A stretch of 14,292 bases of DNA from Trichodesmium sp. MAG_R04. GTDB taxonomy: Bacteria > Cyanobacteriota > Cyanobacteriia > Cyanobacteriales > Microcoleaceae. The translations under genes were made by a program, and so were the position numbers. How positions within the stretch are numbered: position 1 is the stretch's first letter; every line of letters starts with the position of its first letter. The notes under the pieces are model-generated. The model did not search any database and had not been told where the DNA came from. It worked only from the letters and a program-made list of their open reading frames with translations. This document shows, piece by piece, positions 1 through 6,212 of the stretch. The stretch spans positions 1-14,292 of the forward strand of contig JAKQYG010000051.1 in NCBI GenBank assembly GCA_023356515.1. The letters run 5' to 3'.

Positions 1-510
1 TATCCTATTATTCACTTAGCGACCCATGCCGAATTTAAACCGGGCAAACCAAGCAATTCTTATATTCAGCTATGGGGTGATGAACAAATAAGGTTAGATC
101 AGGTACGAGAGTTGGGTTGGAATGAACCGGCAGTAGACTTGCTGGTATTGTCTGCTTGTCGTACTGCATTGGAAGATAGAAATGCAGAATTAGGGTATGC
201 GGGATTAGCGGTAGCAGCGGGAGTGAAGTCAGCTGTAGCTAGTATTTGGTATGTGAGTGATGAGGGTACATTGGGGTTGATGACGGAGTTTTATGGTCAT
301 TTAAATAATGCTAAGATCAAGGCGGAGGCGTTGAGACAGGCACAGTTATCAATGTTGCGAGGGGATGTAGTTATTGCAGATGGTGAGTTAAGGGGAAGTG
401 GTACTCGTAGTGCGGTGAAGTTACCTTCGGGGTTAGCAAATATTGGGGATAAAAAATTCTCTCATCCTTATTATTGGGCAGGGTTTACTATGGTTGGTAG
501 TCCTTGGTAA
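1..510 (+). CDS. CHAT-domain protein, C-terminal fragment
   Basis: The frame is open from the first base of the window to a TAA at 508-510, giving the last 169 residues of a larger protein whose start lies upstream. It is a CHAT domain (caspase-like, associated with TPRs). The catalytic His lies in HLATHAEF (fragment residue 9) and the catalytic Cys in LSACRTAL (residue 53). These are followed by the GYAGLAVAAGVKSAVASIW segment usual for the family and the terminal PYYWAGFTMVGSPW. In cyanobacteria such domains usually sit behind TPR arrays and act as caspase-like proteases in signalling or defence; substrate and partners cannot be inferred here. Both catalytic residues are present, so the domain looks intact. 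The domain call is firm, the physiological role unknown. Confidence 0.9.
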   Translation, partial: YPIIHLATHAEFKPGKPSNSYIQLWGDEQIRLDQVRELGWNEPAVDLLVLSACRTALEDRNAELGYAGLAVAAGVKSAVASIWYVSDEGTLGLMTEFYGHLNNAKIKAEALRQAQLSMLRGDVVIADGELRGSGTRSAVKLPSGLANIGDKKFSHPYYWAGFTMVGSPW

Positions 511-783
511 GAAATATATTCATTTTTTGGGTAAATAACAGTTTATTATATCCCATGAGTCACAAGTAAATAGTTTTGGTTTTAGAAAAGCACTATTATA
601 TATAGCAGTGCAAAAAGACCTTAGGACACTTTTCACTTTTTAACTTTTTTCATGTCTTAAAAAACTTTGTTAAGGAATCTAAAAATGTACTAGCCTTAGT
701 ATGTAGCACTATATTGGATTTTACCAAAAGTTAATGTAGAGCTTTTTAACCTATTTTTAGAAGACTTTGCACGAGAATTTGAC

Positions 784-795
784 AGGACTTACGCA
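784..795. repeat. AGGACTTACGCA terminal-repeat motif, copy 1
   Basis: This 12-bp word occurs three times identically in the window (784-795, 4206-4217, 10759-10770) and once inverted with one mismatch (10796-10807). Here a partial inverted partner, CGTAAG, lies at 842-847. It is probably the end of a small insertion-sequence-derived element; the element type is inferred. Confidence 0.5.
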
Positions 796-816
796 AAGAC
801 ACTATTAGGTTCCTTT

Positions 817-842
817 GTTGGGTTTTGCTTCCTTAACCCAAC
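817..842. repeat. GTTGGGTT/AACCCAAC hairpin repeat
   Basis: A perfect 8-bp inverted repeat (817-824 with 835-842) surrounds a 10-nt loop, placed 28 bp before the glycosyltransferase start codon. GTTGGGTT-type palindromes are frequent dispersed repeats in cyanobacterial intergenic DNA. It could form a hairpin in the 5' untranslated region of the next gene, but there is no evidence for a regulatory role. Confidence 0.5.
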
Positions 843-870
843 GTAAGCTTATTACTGATAACTCAAATTT

Positions 871-3564
871 ATGACTGCCCAAGAAAAAAAACAACCCAAT
901 ATTAATCATATTCTCACCCTAGCTATCCTGTGGTTATTGGGGGCCGTGAGCGATCGCCTCTGGTTTACCTTCGATAAATCAGTTCCAGCTTGGGATCAGG
1001 CGGACTATCTCACAAGTTCCCTAACCTACTGGCGTGCTTTGCAAAACCTACAATTATTCTCTGGAGAATGGTGGAAAAACCTTTGGCAGCTTTCCCCAAA
1101 AGTACCCCCTTTAACTTATATTCTTGCAGTTCCCTTTCAAAATATTTTTGGTAGAGGAGCTGACGAAGCTACCTTAGTACATCTATTATTTAGTGCTATT
1201 TTACTAACCTCAGTTTACAGTTTAGGCAGCAAACTATTTAATCAAAAAGTAGGTTTTTGGGCAGCAGTATTATGTATATTATTTCCAGGATTATATAGAT
1301 ATCGTTTACAATTTTTACTCGACTATCCCCTAACAGCAATAGTAACCTTAAGCTTCACTTGTTTAACATTTTGGTATTTTTCAAAACCGAATCATAAACA
1401 GGAAATATACAACAGCGAAAAGACAACAAAAAAAACCGAAAAAAAAGCAATTAACTTAGACTTAGAAAAAACCCACATTACCAAAACCAACATCACAAAA
1501 ATATCTCCTCAAATAGATCAACTATCTCAAACCAAAAATCTCAAAAATTGGCTATTAGCAACTGCTTTTGGCTTAACTTTTGGCCTAGCAATTTTAGTTA
1601 AGCAAACCACAATATTTTTTCTGTTTTTTCCCTTACTTTGGGTAACTATAAATATTCTAAAAAAACAGCAATGGAACAAACTAATTCAACTCACTTATTC
1701 TCTATGCTTATCCATCACAATTTTTTACCCTTGGGCAAGAACAAATTGGCTATTAATGTTAACCTCCGGTAAACGAGCAACAATAGATTCTGCCATAGCC
1801 GAAGGAGACCCCAATCTATTAAGTTTAGATGCTTGGATTTATTATGGAAAACTACTCCCAAACCATATTTCCTTACCTCTATTAATCATTCCAATTAGTG
1901 GATTAATTTTTTACTTAATCCGGCTCAATAAAAAACAAAAAAATCTTTCCACTCAGCTCCATTCTTTTCAATGGCTATCCATATTTTTAATCGGCGGATA
2001 TCTAATTTGCTCCCTCAACATCAACAAAGACTTTCGTTACACCTTACCATTATTGCCAACCTTATCAATTTTATTAGCCTTTGGTTTAATGCAATTTCCA
2101 AGAAAAGTAGGAAAACAAATTCGCTATCTTACTATTAGTTTAGCAATTATTTTAATGCTATTAAATCTCTGGTCTGTAGGTGGAAACTTCCCCAGAAAAA
2201 TTACCGCTTGGTTAAGTCCTGGTGCAGCTTATTCTGCTCATTTAGGCAAAGAATGGCCCCATAAACAAGTAATTGCTGAAATCATCAAAACTAACCCTTA
2301 TTTACGGTCAACCTTAGGAGTTTTACCTTCCACTCCAGAAATTAATCAACATAACTTAAATTATTACGGTGCTCTGCAAAACTTACAAGTCTATGGTCGG
2401 CAAGTAGGAACCAACTTCAAACAAGTAGAACAAGATGCGCGATCGCTATCTTGGTTTATCACAAAAACCGATGAACAAGGTTCTGTCAAAAGAATCAAAA
2501 AAGCTCAAGCTGCTATTGTTAACCTCATCGAAAAACACCCAAATTTTCAACTACAAAAAAGCTGGCAGTTACCAGATAATAGTAAATTAAATCTATATCA
2601 TAATCAGTTTTTACCCGTAGAAGTTCATCCCCTGACCAAACCACAAGAAAAAGTGAAACTAGACTATATAATTTTATCCCCAAAAATTCGCTCAGGAACA
2701 ACCATACCTATTACCTACAAATGGTCCGGTTCTTGGCAAAAACTACAGTCAGGTTTAGTTTTATTAACCTATCGCCGAGAAAATATTAATCAAACAGAAC
2801 TTCAGCCATTAATTTCTAACAATAATGCATCAGAAAAACCTCTTACCAAATTCATTCACGACCACGGTATCGGCATGGGCAGTTTACACCCTGGTCTACT
2901 TCAAGCAAATAAGTCTGAAGTCGGGTTCGAAATTATTGAACGAACAGGAATGTTACTCCCATCTAACATTGTACCGGGAACTTATATATTAGAAGCAACC
3001 TATCTTAACCGAGAAACCGGGGAAAATTATCCCATTGCTGTAGAACCACCCGTGCAGGTACAGATTGAACCCCAAGCGCAAGTGTTACCAGCACCAGAAT
3101 TAGATCTAGTAACCCAGTTGCGGACGTGGGGTCAAAAGTTACCCCAGGGAATAAAAGGTTTGGAAACTATATTTGCGGAAGTAGGGCGAGTTAACCAATA
3201 CGATCCAGTTCAAGACTATACTCAGCAAGCAGAAAAAACTTTAACCTATCGTTTGCAACAGGAAGCAGATAATTTAGAGTTGCTCTATAGTTTAGCTTTA
3301 GCCCAAGTTTTACAAAAAGATGCCGAGGGAGCGATCGCTACTTTAACTAGGGTAACTAAGTTAGATCCTCAAAACCCCTTTGCTCATGCTTATTTAGCTT
3401 TTGTCTATTTATACGATCTTAATCCTGGAGCGGCGAAAATAGCTTTAAAGTTAGCTTTGGAAATTGATCCCCATCAACCAGAAATTAGGTCATTAAATGG
3501 AATTGCTGCTCTAATGCAAGGAAATTTTATTCAGGCATGGCATGACTTGATAAGCCAAAACTAA
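871..3564 (+). CDS. GT39-like membrane glycosyltransferase with C-terminal TPR domain
   Basis: This 897-residue integral membrane protein has the form of a polyprenyl-phosphate-sugar-dependent glycosyltransferase (GT39/PMT, ArnT-like, GT-C fold). The N-terminus has a transmembrane helix (about 14-31), then a first extracytoplasmic loop with acidic residues (D42 and D45 in PAWDQADY), where GT-C enzymes place their catalytic Asp. Several more hydrophobic helices follow, to about residue 435. An unusual Lys/Thr/Asn-rich hydrophilic stretch (about 172-225) separates two membrane segments. The soluble part (about 480-760) looks like a beta-rich domain, and the last 100 residues form TPR-like helical pairs (LELLYSLALAQVLQKDAEGA, then KLDPQNPFAHAYLAFVYLYD). 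Likely role: transfer of a sugar from a lipid carrier onto a protein or envelope glycan; donor and acceptor are unknown. The ATG at 871 puts the first helix at the usual distance; no strong Shine-Dalgarno is visible. Confidence 0.8.
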   Translation: MTAQEKKQPNINHILTLAILWLLGAVSDRLWFTFDKSVPAWDQADYLTSSLTYWRALQNLQLFSGEWWKNLWQLSPKVPPLTYILAVPFQNIFGRGADEATLVHLLFSAILLTSVYSLGSKLFNQKVGFWAAVLCILFPGLYRYRLQFLLDYPLTAIVTLSFTCLTFWYFSKPNHKQEIYNSEKTTKKTEKKAINLDLEKTHITKTNITKISPQIDQLSQTKNLKNWLLATAFGLTFGLAILVKQTTIFFLFFPLLWVTINILKKQQWNKLIQLTYSLCLSITIFYPWARTNWLLMLTSGKRATIDSAIAEGDPNLLSLDAWIYYGKLLPNHISLPLLIIPISGLIFYLIRLNKKQKNLSTQLHSFQWLSIFLIGGYLICSLNINKDFRYTLPLLPTLSILLAFGLMQFPRKVGKQIRYLTISLAIILMLLNLWSVGGNFPRKITAWLSPGAAYSAHLGKEWPHKQVIAEIIKTNPYLRSTLGVLPSTPEINQHNLNYYGALQNLQVYGRQVGTNFKQVEQDARSLSWFITKTDEQGSVKRIKKAQAAIVNLIEKHPNFQLQKSWQLPDNSKLNLYHNQFLPVEVHPLTKPQEKVKLDYIILSPKIRSGTTIPITYKWSGSWQKLQSGLVLLTYRRENINQTELQPLISNNNASEKPLTKFIHDHGIGMGSLHPGLLQANKSEVGFEIIERTGMLLPSNIVPGTYILEATYLNRETGENYPIAVEPPVQVQIEPQAQVLPAPELDLVTQLRTWGQKLPQGIKGLETIFAEVGRVNQYDPVQDYTQQAEKTLTYRLQQEADNLELLYSLALAQVLQKDAEGAIATLTRVTKLDPQNPFAHAYLAFVYLYDLNPGAAKIALKLALEIDPHQPEIRSLNGIAALMQGNFIQAWHDLISQN

Positions 3565-3885
3565 AAAAAACAGATCGGGATGTAGTAGGGTCGTTTCATT
3601 CTCAAATTTGGCGATCGCTTAACCATAGAAATTAAAGGCACAGGAATTACCCAGAAACCGGGTTTATCTAGGAAATGTGGTTGTTTTACATAATTAGGGT
3701 TTGTTTTTTAAGGAGCAGGGAAGTAGTTAGGGATATTGTATGCAATGTTCCTACACAACAACAGGGAATGTATAGAGGAAGTAGTAATAAGCCAAAATTT
3801 ATCATAATAAATTTTTATTGTCAACTATTAAAAAGGTGTAAATTTCCACATATTTTTTATCCGGTTTTCCTCACCTGCTCTAGAC
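3565..3885. other. Intergenic stretch upstream of psb35-like gene
   Basis: This gap holds a HIP1 palindrome (about 3612-3619) and a short imperfect inverted repeat, ACCCAGAAACCGGGT (3649-3663), of a type common in filamentous cyanobacteria. A 73-codon open frame at 3675-3896 has no recognisable domain, no ribosome-binding site and atypical composition, so I do not call it. No terminator for the upstream glycosyltransferase gene is obvious. Confidence 0.5.
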
Positions 3886-3914
3886 TTGACACTTAAAGCA
3901 ATAAATTGTTACAT
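3886..3914 (+). promoter_or_regulatory. Candidate sigma70-type promoter of psb35-like gene
   Basis: A perfect -35 hexamer TTGACA (3886-3891) is followed after 17 bp by a weak -10-like TTACAT (3909-3914), about 40 bp before the ATG at 3953. The -10 match is poor (three of six) and overlaps the first half of the HLR1 motif, so the exact transcription start is uncertain. Confidence 0.45.
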
Positions 3915-3925
3915 TTATTTACAGT
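3908..3925 (+). promoter_or_regulatory. HLR1-like motif, candidate RpaB-binding site
   Basis: GTTACATT (3908-3915), two spacer bases, then TTTACAGT (3918-3925) matches the cyanobacterial HLR1 consensus, two (G/T)TTACA(T/A)(T/A) direct repeats separated by 2 nt. Only one position deviates (G at 3924). A third half-site, TTTACATT, lies on the opposite strand (3936-3943). HLR1 is the site of the response regulator RpaB, which controls high-light-responsive photosynthesis genes. Overlap with the presumed core promoter would suggest repression under low light and release under high light; that direction is inference. Confidence 0.7.
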
Positions 3926-3952
3926 AAAGTTAAAAAATGTAAATAAAAAAAT

Positions 3953-4183
3953 ATGGTTATCGTAATCTCACTATTTGTAATCGCTTGGGTAGCTGCCGCA
4001 GTCATCGGAAGTCAAGCTTATTTATTGGGCGAACAAACAAAGCCTATCCACGAGCGTAACTGGAATTCTCAATCTTTTGAAAACTTATCTGAATCTTTAA
4101 CTGGCAATCAATTAGACTACAATAATCGGGTGCCCGCCTACAGCATGGATGCCTATGCTAGTCAAAATATCGCTAATGGCTAA
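3953..4183 (+). CDS. psb35: Psb35-like photosystem II assembly protein
   Basis: This 76-residue protein has one N-terminal transmembrane helix (about residues 2-24, IVISLFVIAWVAAAVIGSQA) and a short soluble tail with the motifs GEQTKPIHERNW and RVPAYSMDAYASQ. The layout and motifs match the small conserved cyanobacterial thylakoid protein that I recognise as Psb35. In Synechocystis that protein is reported to stabilise the CP47 assembly module and its high-light-inducible partners. The ATG at 3953 gives the helix directly; no clear Shine-Dalgarno is present, as is common in cyanobacteria. It is monocistronic in this window, and the HLR1-like motif about 30 bp upstream fits a light-stress-regulated photosystem gene. 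The family assignment is from memory of conserved motifs, so the gene name is moderately certain. Confidence 0.7.
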   Translation: MVIVISLFVIAWVAAAVIGSQAYLLGEQTKPIHERNWNSQSFENLSESLTGNQLDYNNRVPAYSMDAYASQNIANG

Positions 4184-4205
4184 AATGCTTAAGAAATAGT
4201 AAAAT

Positions 4206-4217
4206 AGGACTTACGCA
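4206..4217. repeat. AGGACTTACGCA terminal-repeat motif, copy 2
   Basis: An identical copy of the 12-bp word also seen at 784 and 10759. It lies 25 bp before the tnpB-derived mini-element and has no visible inverted partner nearby, so it may be a solo remnant, possibly split by the later insertion. Confidence 0.5.
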
Positions 4218-4242
4218 GTAGGTCTATATGTAGTATTTTCTA

Positions 4243-4330
4243 TTGACATCCTCCCCGGCCTAAAGGCACGGGGTTTCCCACCGAGCCGTAGCTCCTCGGT
4301 GGGCTATCGCTACTTTGGCAGTAGTCTTAC
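4243..4330 (-). ncRNA. Candidate omegaRNA-like right-end structure
   Basis: Two hairpins are visible: a perfect 9-bp stem (4277-4285 with 4295-4303, 9-nt loop) and a terminal stem (4253-4260 with 4265-4273, one bulged base). They sit at the right end of the tnpB remnant, where functional elements encode the omegaRNA that guides TnpB. Preservation of the structure is seen directly; transcription and function are inference. If transcribed on the minus strand, the sequence just past 4243 would occupy the guide position. Confidence 0.45.
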
Positions 4331-4394
4331 ACTTGCCGACCCGCCCATTCTTCGTCTCGGTATGCCCACCCGCGACTAATATATTTCCTGTGAA
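4260..4394 (-). pseudogene. tnpB 3'-terminal remnant
   Basis: Read on the minus strand, this frame encodes a short tail including VAGGHTETKNGR and KCKTTAKVAIAH, and ends at a TAG at 4262-4260. The AGxHTETxN motif is characteristic of the extreme C-terminus of cyanobacterial TnpB/OrfB proteins, which overlaps the omegaRNA. An in-frame stop (TAG at 4397-4395) precedes it and there is no start codon, so it is a relic of roughly 44 codons without the RuvC or zinc-finger parts. It indicates the orientation and origin of the mini-element. Confidence 0.75.
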
Positions 4395-4503
4395 CTAAAA
4401 ACCAACAAAGACTAGACCAGTGAAAAAAAATGAACTAAAAAGTCCCCCGCTTATGGGGGAGGCTTTAAACCCAATTTTTCGGTAAATACTTTAAGACCAG
4501 AAA

Positions 4504-5433
4504 ATGATAATAAATAACCCATTAAAGATTGTTTCTCTAATTCCCAGTGCTACAGAAATTATTACAGAATTGGGGTTAACAAAAGCTATGGTTGGTAGAA
4601 GTCACGAATGTGACTATCCTCCAGAAATTCAAAATTTACCTATTTGTACTCAACCTAAATTTAATCCTGATGGTAGTAGTCGGGAAATTCATAATCGTGC
4701 TACGGAATTATTACAGTCTGCTCTGAGTGTTTACCTGGTGGAAGTAGAAACATTAGAAAAATTACAACCTACTCATATTATTACTCAAGCTCAATGTGAT
4801 GTTTGTGCTGTTAGTTTAAAAGATGTAGAAATAGCAGTAGCAAATTTAACAAAAAGTCATCCTCAAATTATCTCTTTACAACCAAACTTATTGGCAGAAG
4901 TTTGGGAAGATATATTAAGAGTTGGAAATAGTTTAGGAGTAGATGGAAGTCAAGTAATTTCTCCGCTAAAAAAAAGGGTAACAGCTTGTCAGGAAAAAAC
5001 GCAAAATTTACCAGTTAATAAGATTCCCAAAGTAGCTTGTATTGAGTGGAGTAACCCACTAATGGCTGCTGGAAATTGGATACCAGAATTAGTTAAACTT
5101 GCTGGTGGAAACTCATTATTTGGAGAAGTTGGACATCATTCCCCTTGGTTAAAATGGGAAGAGTTATTAACTGCTAATCCAGATGTAATAATTTTTATGC
5201 CTTGTGGTTTTAGTTTGGAACGTACTCGTCAAGATGTTTTGGAGTTAATTAAAAGCTCAGAATGGCAAAACTTATCTGCAGCTAAGTCAGGAAAGGTTTA
5301 TATTACTGATGGTAATTCTTATTTCAATCGTCCTGGACCAAGATTAGTAGATTCTTTGGAAATCTTAGCAGAAATATTACATCCAGAATTGTTCAATTTT
5401 GGTTATCAAGGGATAGGTTGGGTAAATTTATAG
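4504..5433 (+). CDS. Cobalamin-binding protein, BtuF-like
   Basis: This 309-residue protein belongs to the class III substrate-binding family (BtuF/FhuD-like; cobalamin-binding protein). It begins with the family's KIVSLIPSATEIITELGL signature (residues 8-25), then VGRSHECDYPPE (about 31-42), the QAQCDVCAV segment, a long linking helix after about residue 130, and a second lobe with PKVACIEWSNPLMAAGNWIPE and NRPGPRLVDSLEIL. There is no signal peptide or lipobox, so it is predicted cytoplasmic. That is common for this cyanobacterial subgroup but differs from transport-type BtuF, so uptake is not assured; corrinoid handling or salvage is possible. No transporter genes (btuC/btuD) and no cobalamin-riboswitch motif are visible next to it. 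The start has only a weak purine stretch upstream. The tnpB-derived mini-element ends about 18 bp before the ATG, so this gene's promoter must lie within or beyond that element. Confidence 0.8.
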   Translation: MIINNPLKIVSLIPSATEIITELGLTKAMVGRSHECDYPPEIQNLPICTQPKFNPDGSSREIHNRATELLQSALSVYLVEVETLEKLQPTHIITQAQCDVCAVSLKDVEIAVANLTKSHPQIISLQPNLLAEVWEDILRVGNSLGVDGSQVISPLKKRVTACQEKTQNLPVNKIPKVACIEWSNPLMAAGNWIPELVKLAGGNSLFGEVGHHSPWLKWEELLTANPDVIIFMPCGFSLERTRQDVLELIKSSEWQNLSAAKSGKVYITDGNSYFNRPGPRLVDSLEILAEILHPELFNFGYQGIGWVNL

Positions 5434-5497
5434 CCACCCCATTCTTGTTATAGCTAGGTAGAAGAGTTATAAGATAAACGAGATAAAATTTGACTAA

Positions 5498-5519
5498 TAC
5501 CGTTTCACAGAAGTCAAAA
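5498..5519 (+). repeat. Dispersed 22-bp repeat, copy A
   Basis: The segment starts TACCGTTTCACAG and continues AAGTCAAAA. It matches 21 of 22 bases of the segment at 12335-12356. It is followed by degenerate AAAAGT-type runs, as in common filamentous-cyanobacterial repeats. Confidence 0.6.
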
Positions 5520-5761
5520 ACTAAAAGTAAAAAGTTAGGTTTTAAAAGTTCAAAACTTTGACGATACAGTAGTTTTAGGAAATTATTTTACATTTTGGTT
5601 AATAGTCGGCACTGTAAGCCTAAGTTGATGAAAGGCGATCGCTCTGTCTAAGATAAATACCCTTCAGTTAAAGATTTTTTTTGGCTGTTCTGTAACCTTA
5701 AAAGCTCATAATTCTTGCTCCATACCATAAGAGTTTTGATCTTATCTAAACTGTATTGCCC

Positions 5762-5767
5762 TATAAT
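5762..5767 (+). promoter_or_regulatory. Candidate -10 box upstream of the SAM-like ORF
   Basis: A perfect TATAAT lies about 100 bp before the ATG at 5868. The best -35-like word, TTGATC (5736-5741), is 20 bp upstream, longer than ideal, so the promoter call is weak. Confidence 0.35.
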
Positions 5768-5783
5768 TAAGTCTGAGACTAAA

Positions 5784-5817
5784 TAAAAGATTGTGCAGTA
5801 GCACAAGTCTGCTTTTA
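5784..5817 (+). other. Stem-loop in putative 5' leader
   Basis: TTGTGC (5791-5796) pairs perfectly with GCACAA (5801-5806) around an AGTA loop. An outer stem, TAAAAG (5784-5789) with CTTTTA (5812-5817), is separated by an asymmetric bulge. It lies 50 bp upstream of the next start codon and downstream of the TATAAT box, so it would be in the leader RNA. It lacks the T-tract of a terminator. Confidence 0.4.
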
Positions 5818-5867
5818 TACCCGGAGTTGGTATTATGTCTTAATCTCAAAAATTTAGGTGGTTTATT

Positions 5868-6212
5868 ATGTATAGCCAACAAAGAGAACAAATAAGTCAA
5901 CCCCAAAACAATTCAGACATTAAGTTAATAAGTATATGGTTACAACAAATTCCTCCCATACAGCAACATTCTCATTTATATATAGCTCAAATGTTTCTGA
6001 AATTTGTCAAAAAACCATTAGAAAAAGTAACTTCAGCAGATATTATAGCATTTGCGAATGTGCGGAGTGTTCGTTCTAATAGTCCCCAATCAAATCAAGA
6101 AAAACGAATAAAAACTATTAATTCTCTGCTAAAATTCGGTCAACAAATTGGGGTACTCCCTACAACCAAAAAAAAAAATTGTCTCCGAATACCACAAACT
6201 TTAAAAAATTAG
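5868..6212 (+). CDS. Integrase N-terminal SAM-like domain protein, short or frameshifted
   Basis: This 114-residue ORF resembles the N-terminal core-binding (SAM-like) domain of tyrosine recombinases: SIWLQQIPPIQQHSHLYIAQ, then FLKFVKKPLEKVTSADIIAF and a helix ending INSLLKFGQQIGVLP. The catalytic domain with its Arg-His-Arg-Tyr residues is absent, so it is not a working recombinase. The ATG at 5868 has a good Shine-Dalgarno (AGGTGG, 5855-5860, 7 nt spacing). The frame runs through an A11 tract (6168-6178) and stops 34 bases later in a sequence unlike any integrase. In the -1 frame the same tract leads straight into the membrane-anchored GH104 protein. The likely reading is one gene of about 355 codons broken or regulated at the A-tract, with the domain serving as a DNA- or protein-binding module. 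Alternatively it is a decayed integrase. Confidence 0.6.
   Translation: MYSQQREQISQPQNNSDIKLISIWLQQIPPIQQHSHLYIAQMFLKFVKKPLEKVTSADIIAFANVRSVRSNSPQSNQEKRIKTINSLLKFGQQIGVLPTTKKKNCLRIPQTLKN
6168..6178 (+). other. A11 homopolymer at reading-frame junction
   Basis: Eleven consecutive A residues lie where the SAM-like frame and the GH104 frame overlap. One extra A would join them into a single uninterrupted ORF from 5868 to 6934. Such tracts are prone to transcriptional slippage, mutation and sequencing error. Confidence 0.75.

Larger units (their letters stand above)
511..870. other. Intergenic stretch with small repeats
   Basis: This 360-bp AT-rich gap between the CHAT gene and the glycosyltransferase gene holds no credible ORF. 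It contains a weak hairpin (GCACT at 590-594 with AGTGC at 607-611), a solo AGGACTTACGCA terminal-repeat motif (784-795) and a stronger hairpin at 817-842. No convincing promoter or intrinsic terminator is visible; neither hairpin is followed by a clear T-run. Confidence 0.5.
4243..4485 (-). mobile_element. IS200/IS605 tnpB-derived mini-element (MITE-like)
   Basis: On the minus strand this segment has the left end of an IS200/IS605-type tnpB element (about 4485-4438: an AAAAATTGGGT core and a 6-bp hairpin, TCCCCC with GGGGGA at 4443-4460). It runs almost directly into the 3' tail of tnpB and the structured right end (4394-4243), which finishes in GGGGAGGATGTCAA, a typical terminus of cyanobacterial tnpB elements. 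Nearly all of the tnpB coding region is missing, so it is an internal-deletion derivative that could only move if a transposase acts in trans. It lies between psb35 and the cobalamin-binding gene, its left end stopping about 18 bp from that gene's ATG. Exact boundaries are inferred from the conserved termini. Confidence 0.75.
5434..5867. other. Intergenic stretch, no gene
   Basis: This 434-bp AT-rich gap contains a 22-bp dispersed repeat (5498-5519), a HIP1 palindrome near 5635-5642, a promoter-like TATAAT (5762-5767) and a stem-loop (5784-5817). No coding frame is convincing. Confidence 0.5.

Noticed and set aside
3675..3896. 73-codon open frame between the glycosyltransferase and psb35 genes
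   Set aside because: No domain, no ribosome-binding site, odd composition (many Cys/Arg/Ile), and it runs into the -35 region of the psb35 promoter.
5868..6212. Functional tyrosine recombinase
   Set aside because: Only the N-terminal SAM-like domain is present; the catalytic domain and its active-site residues are absent.
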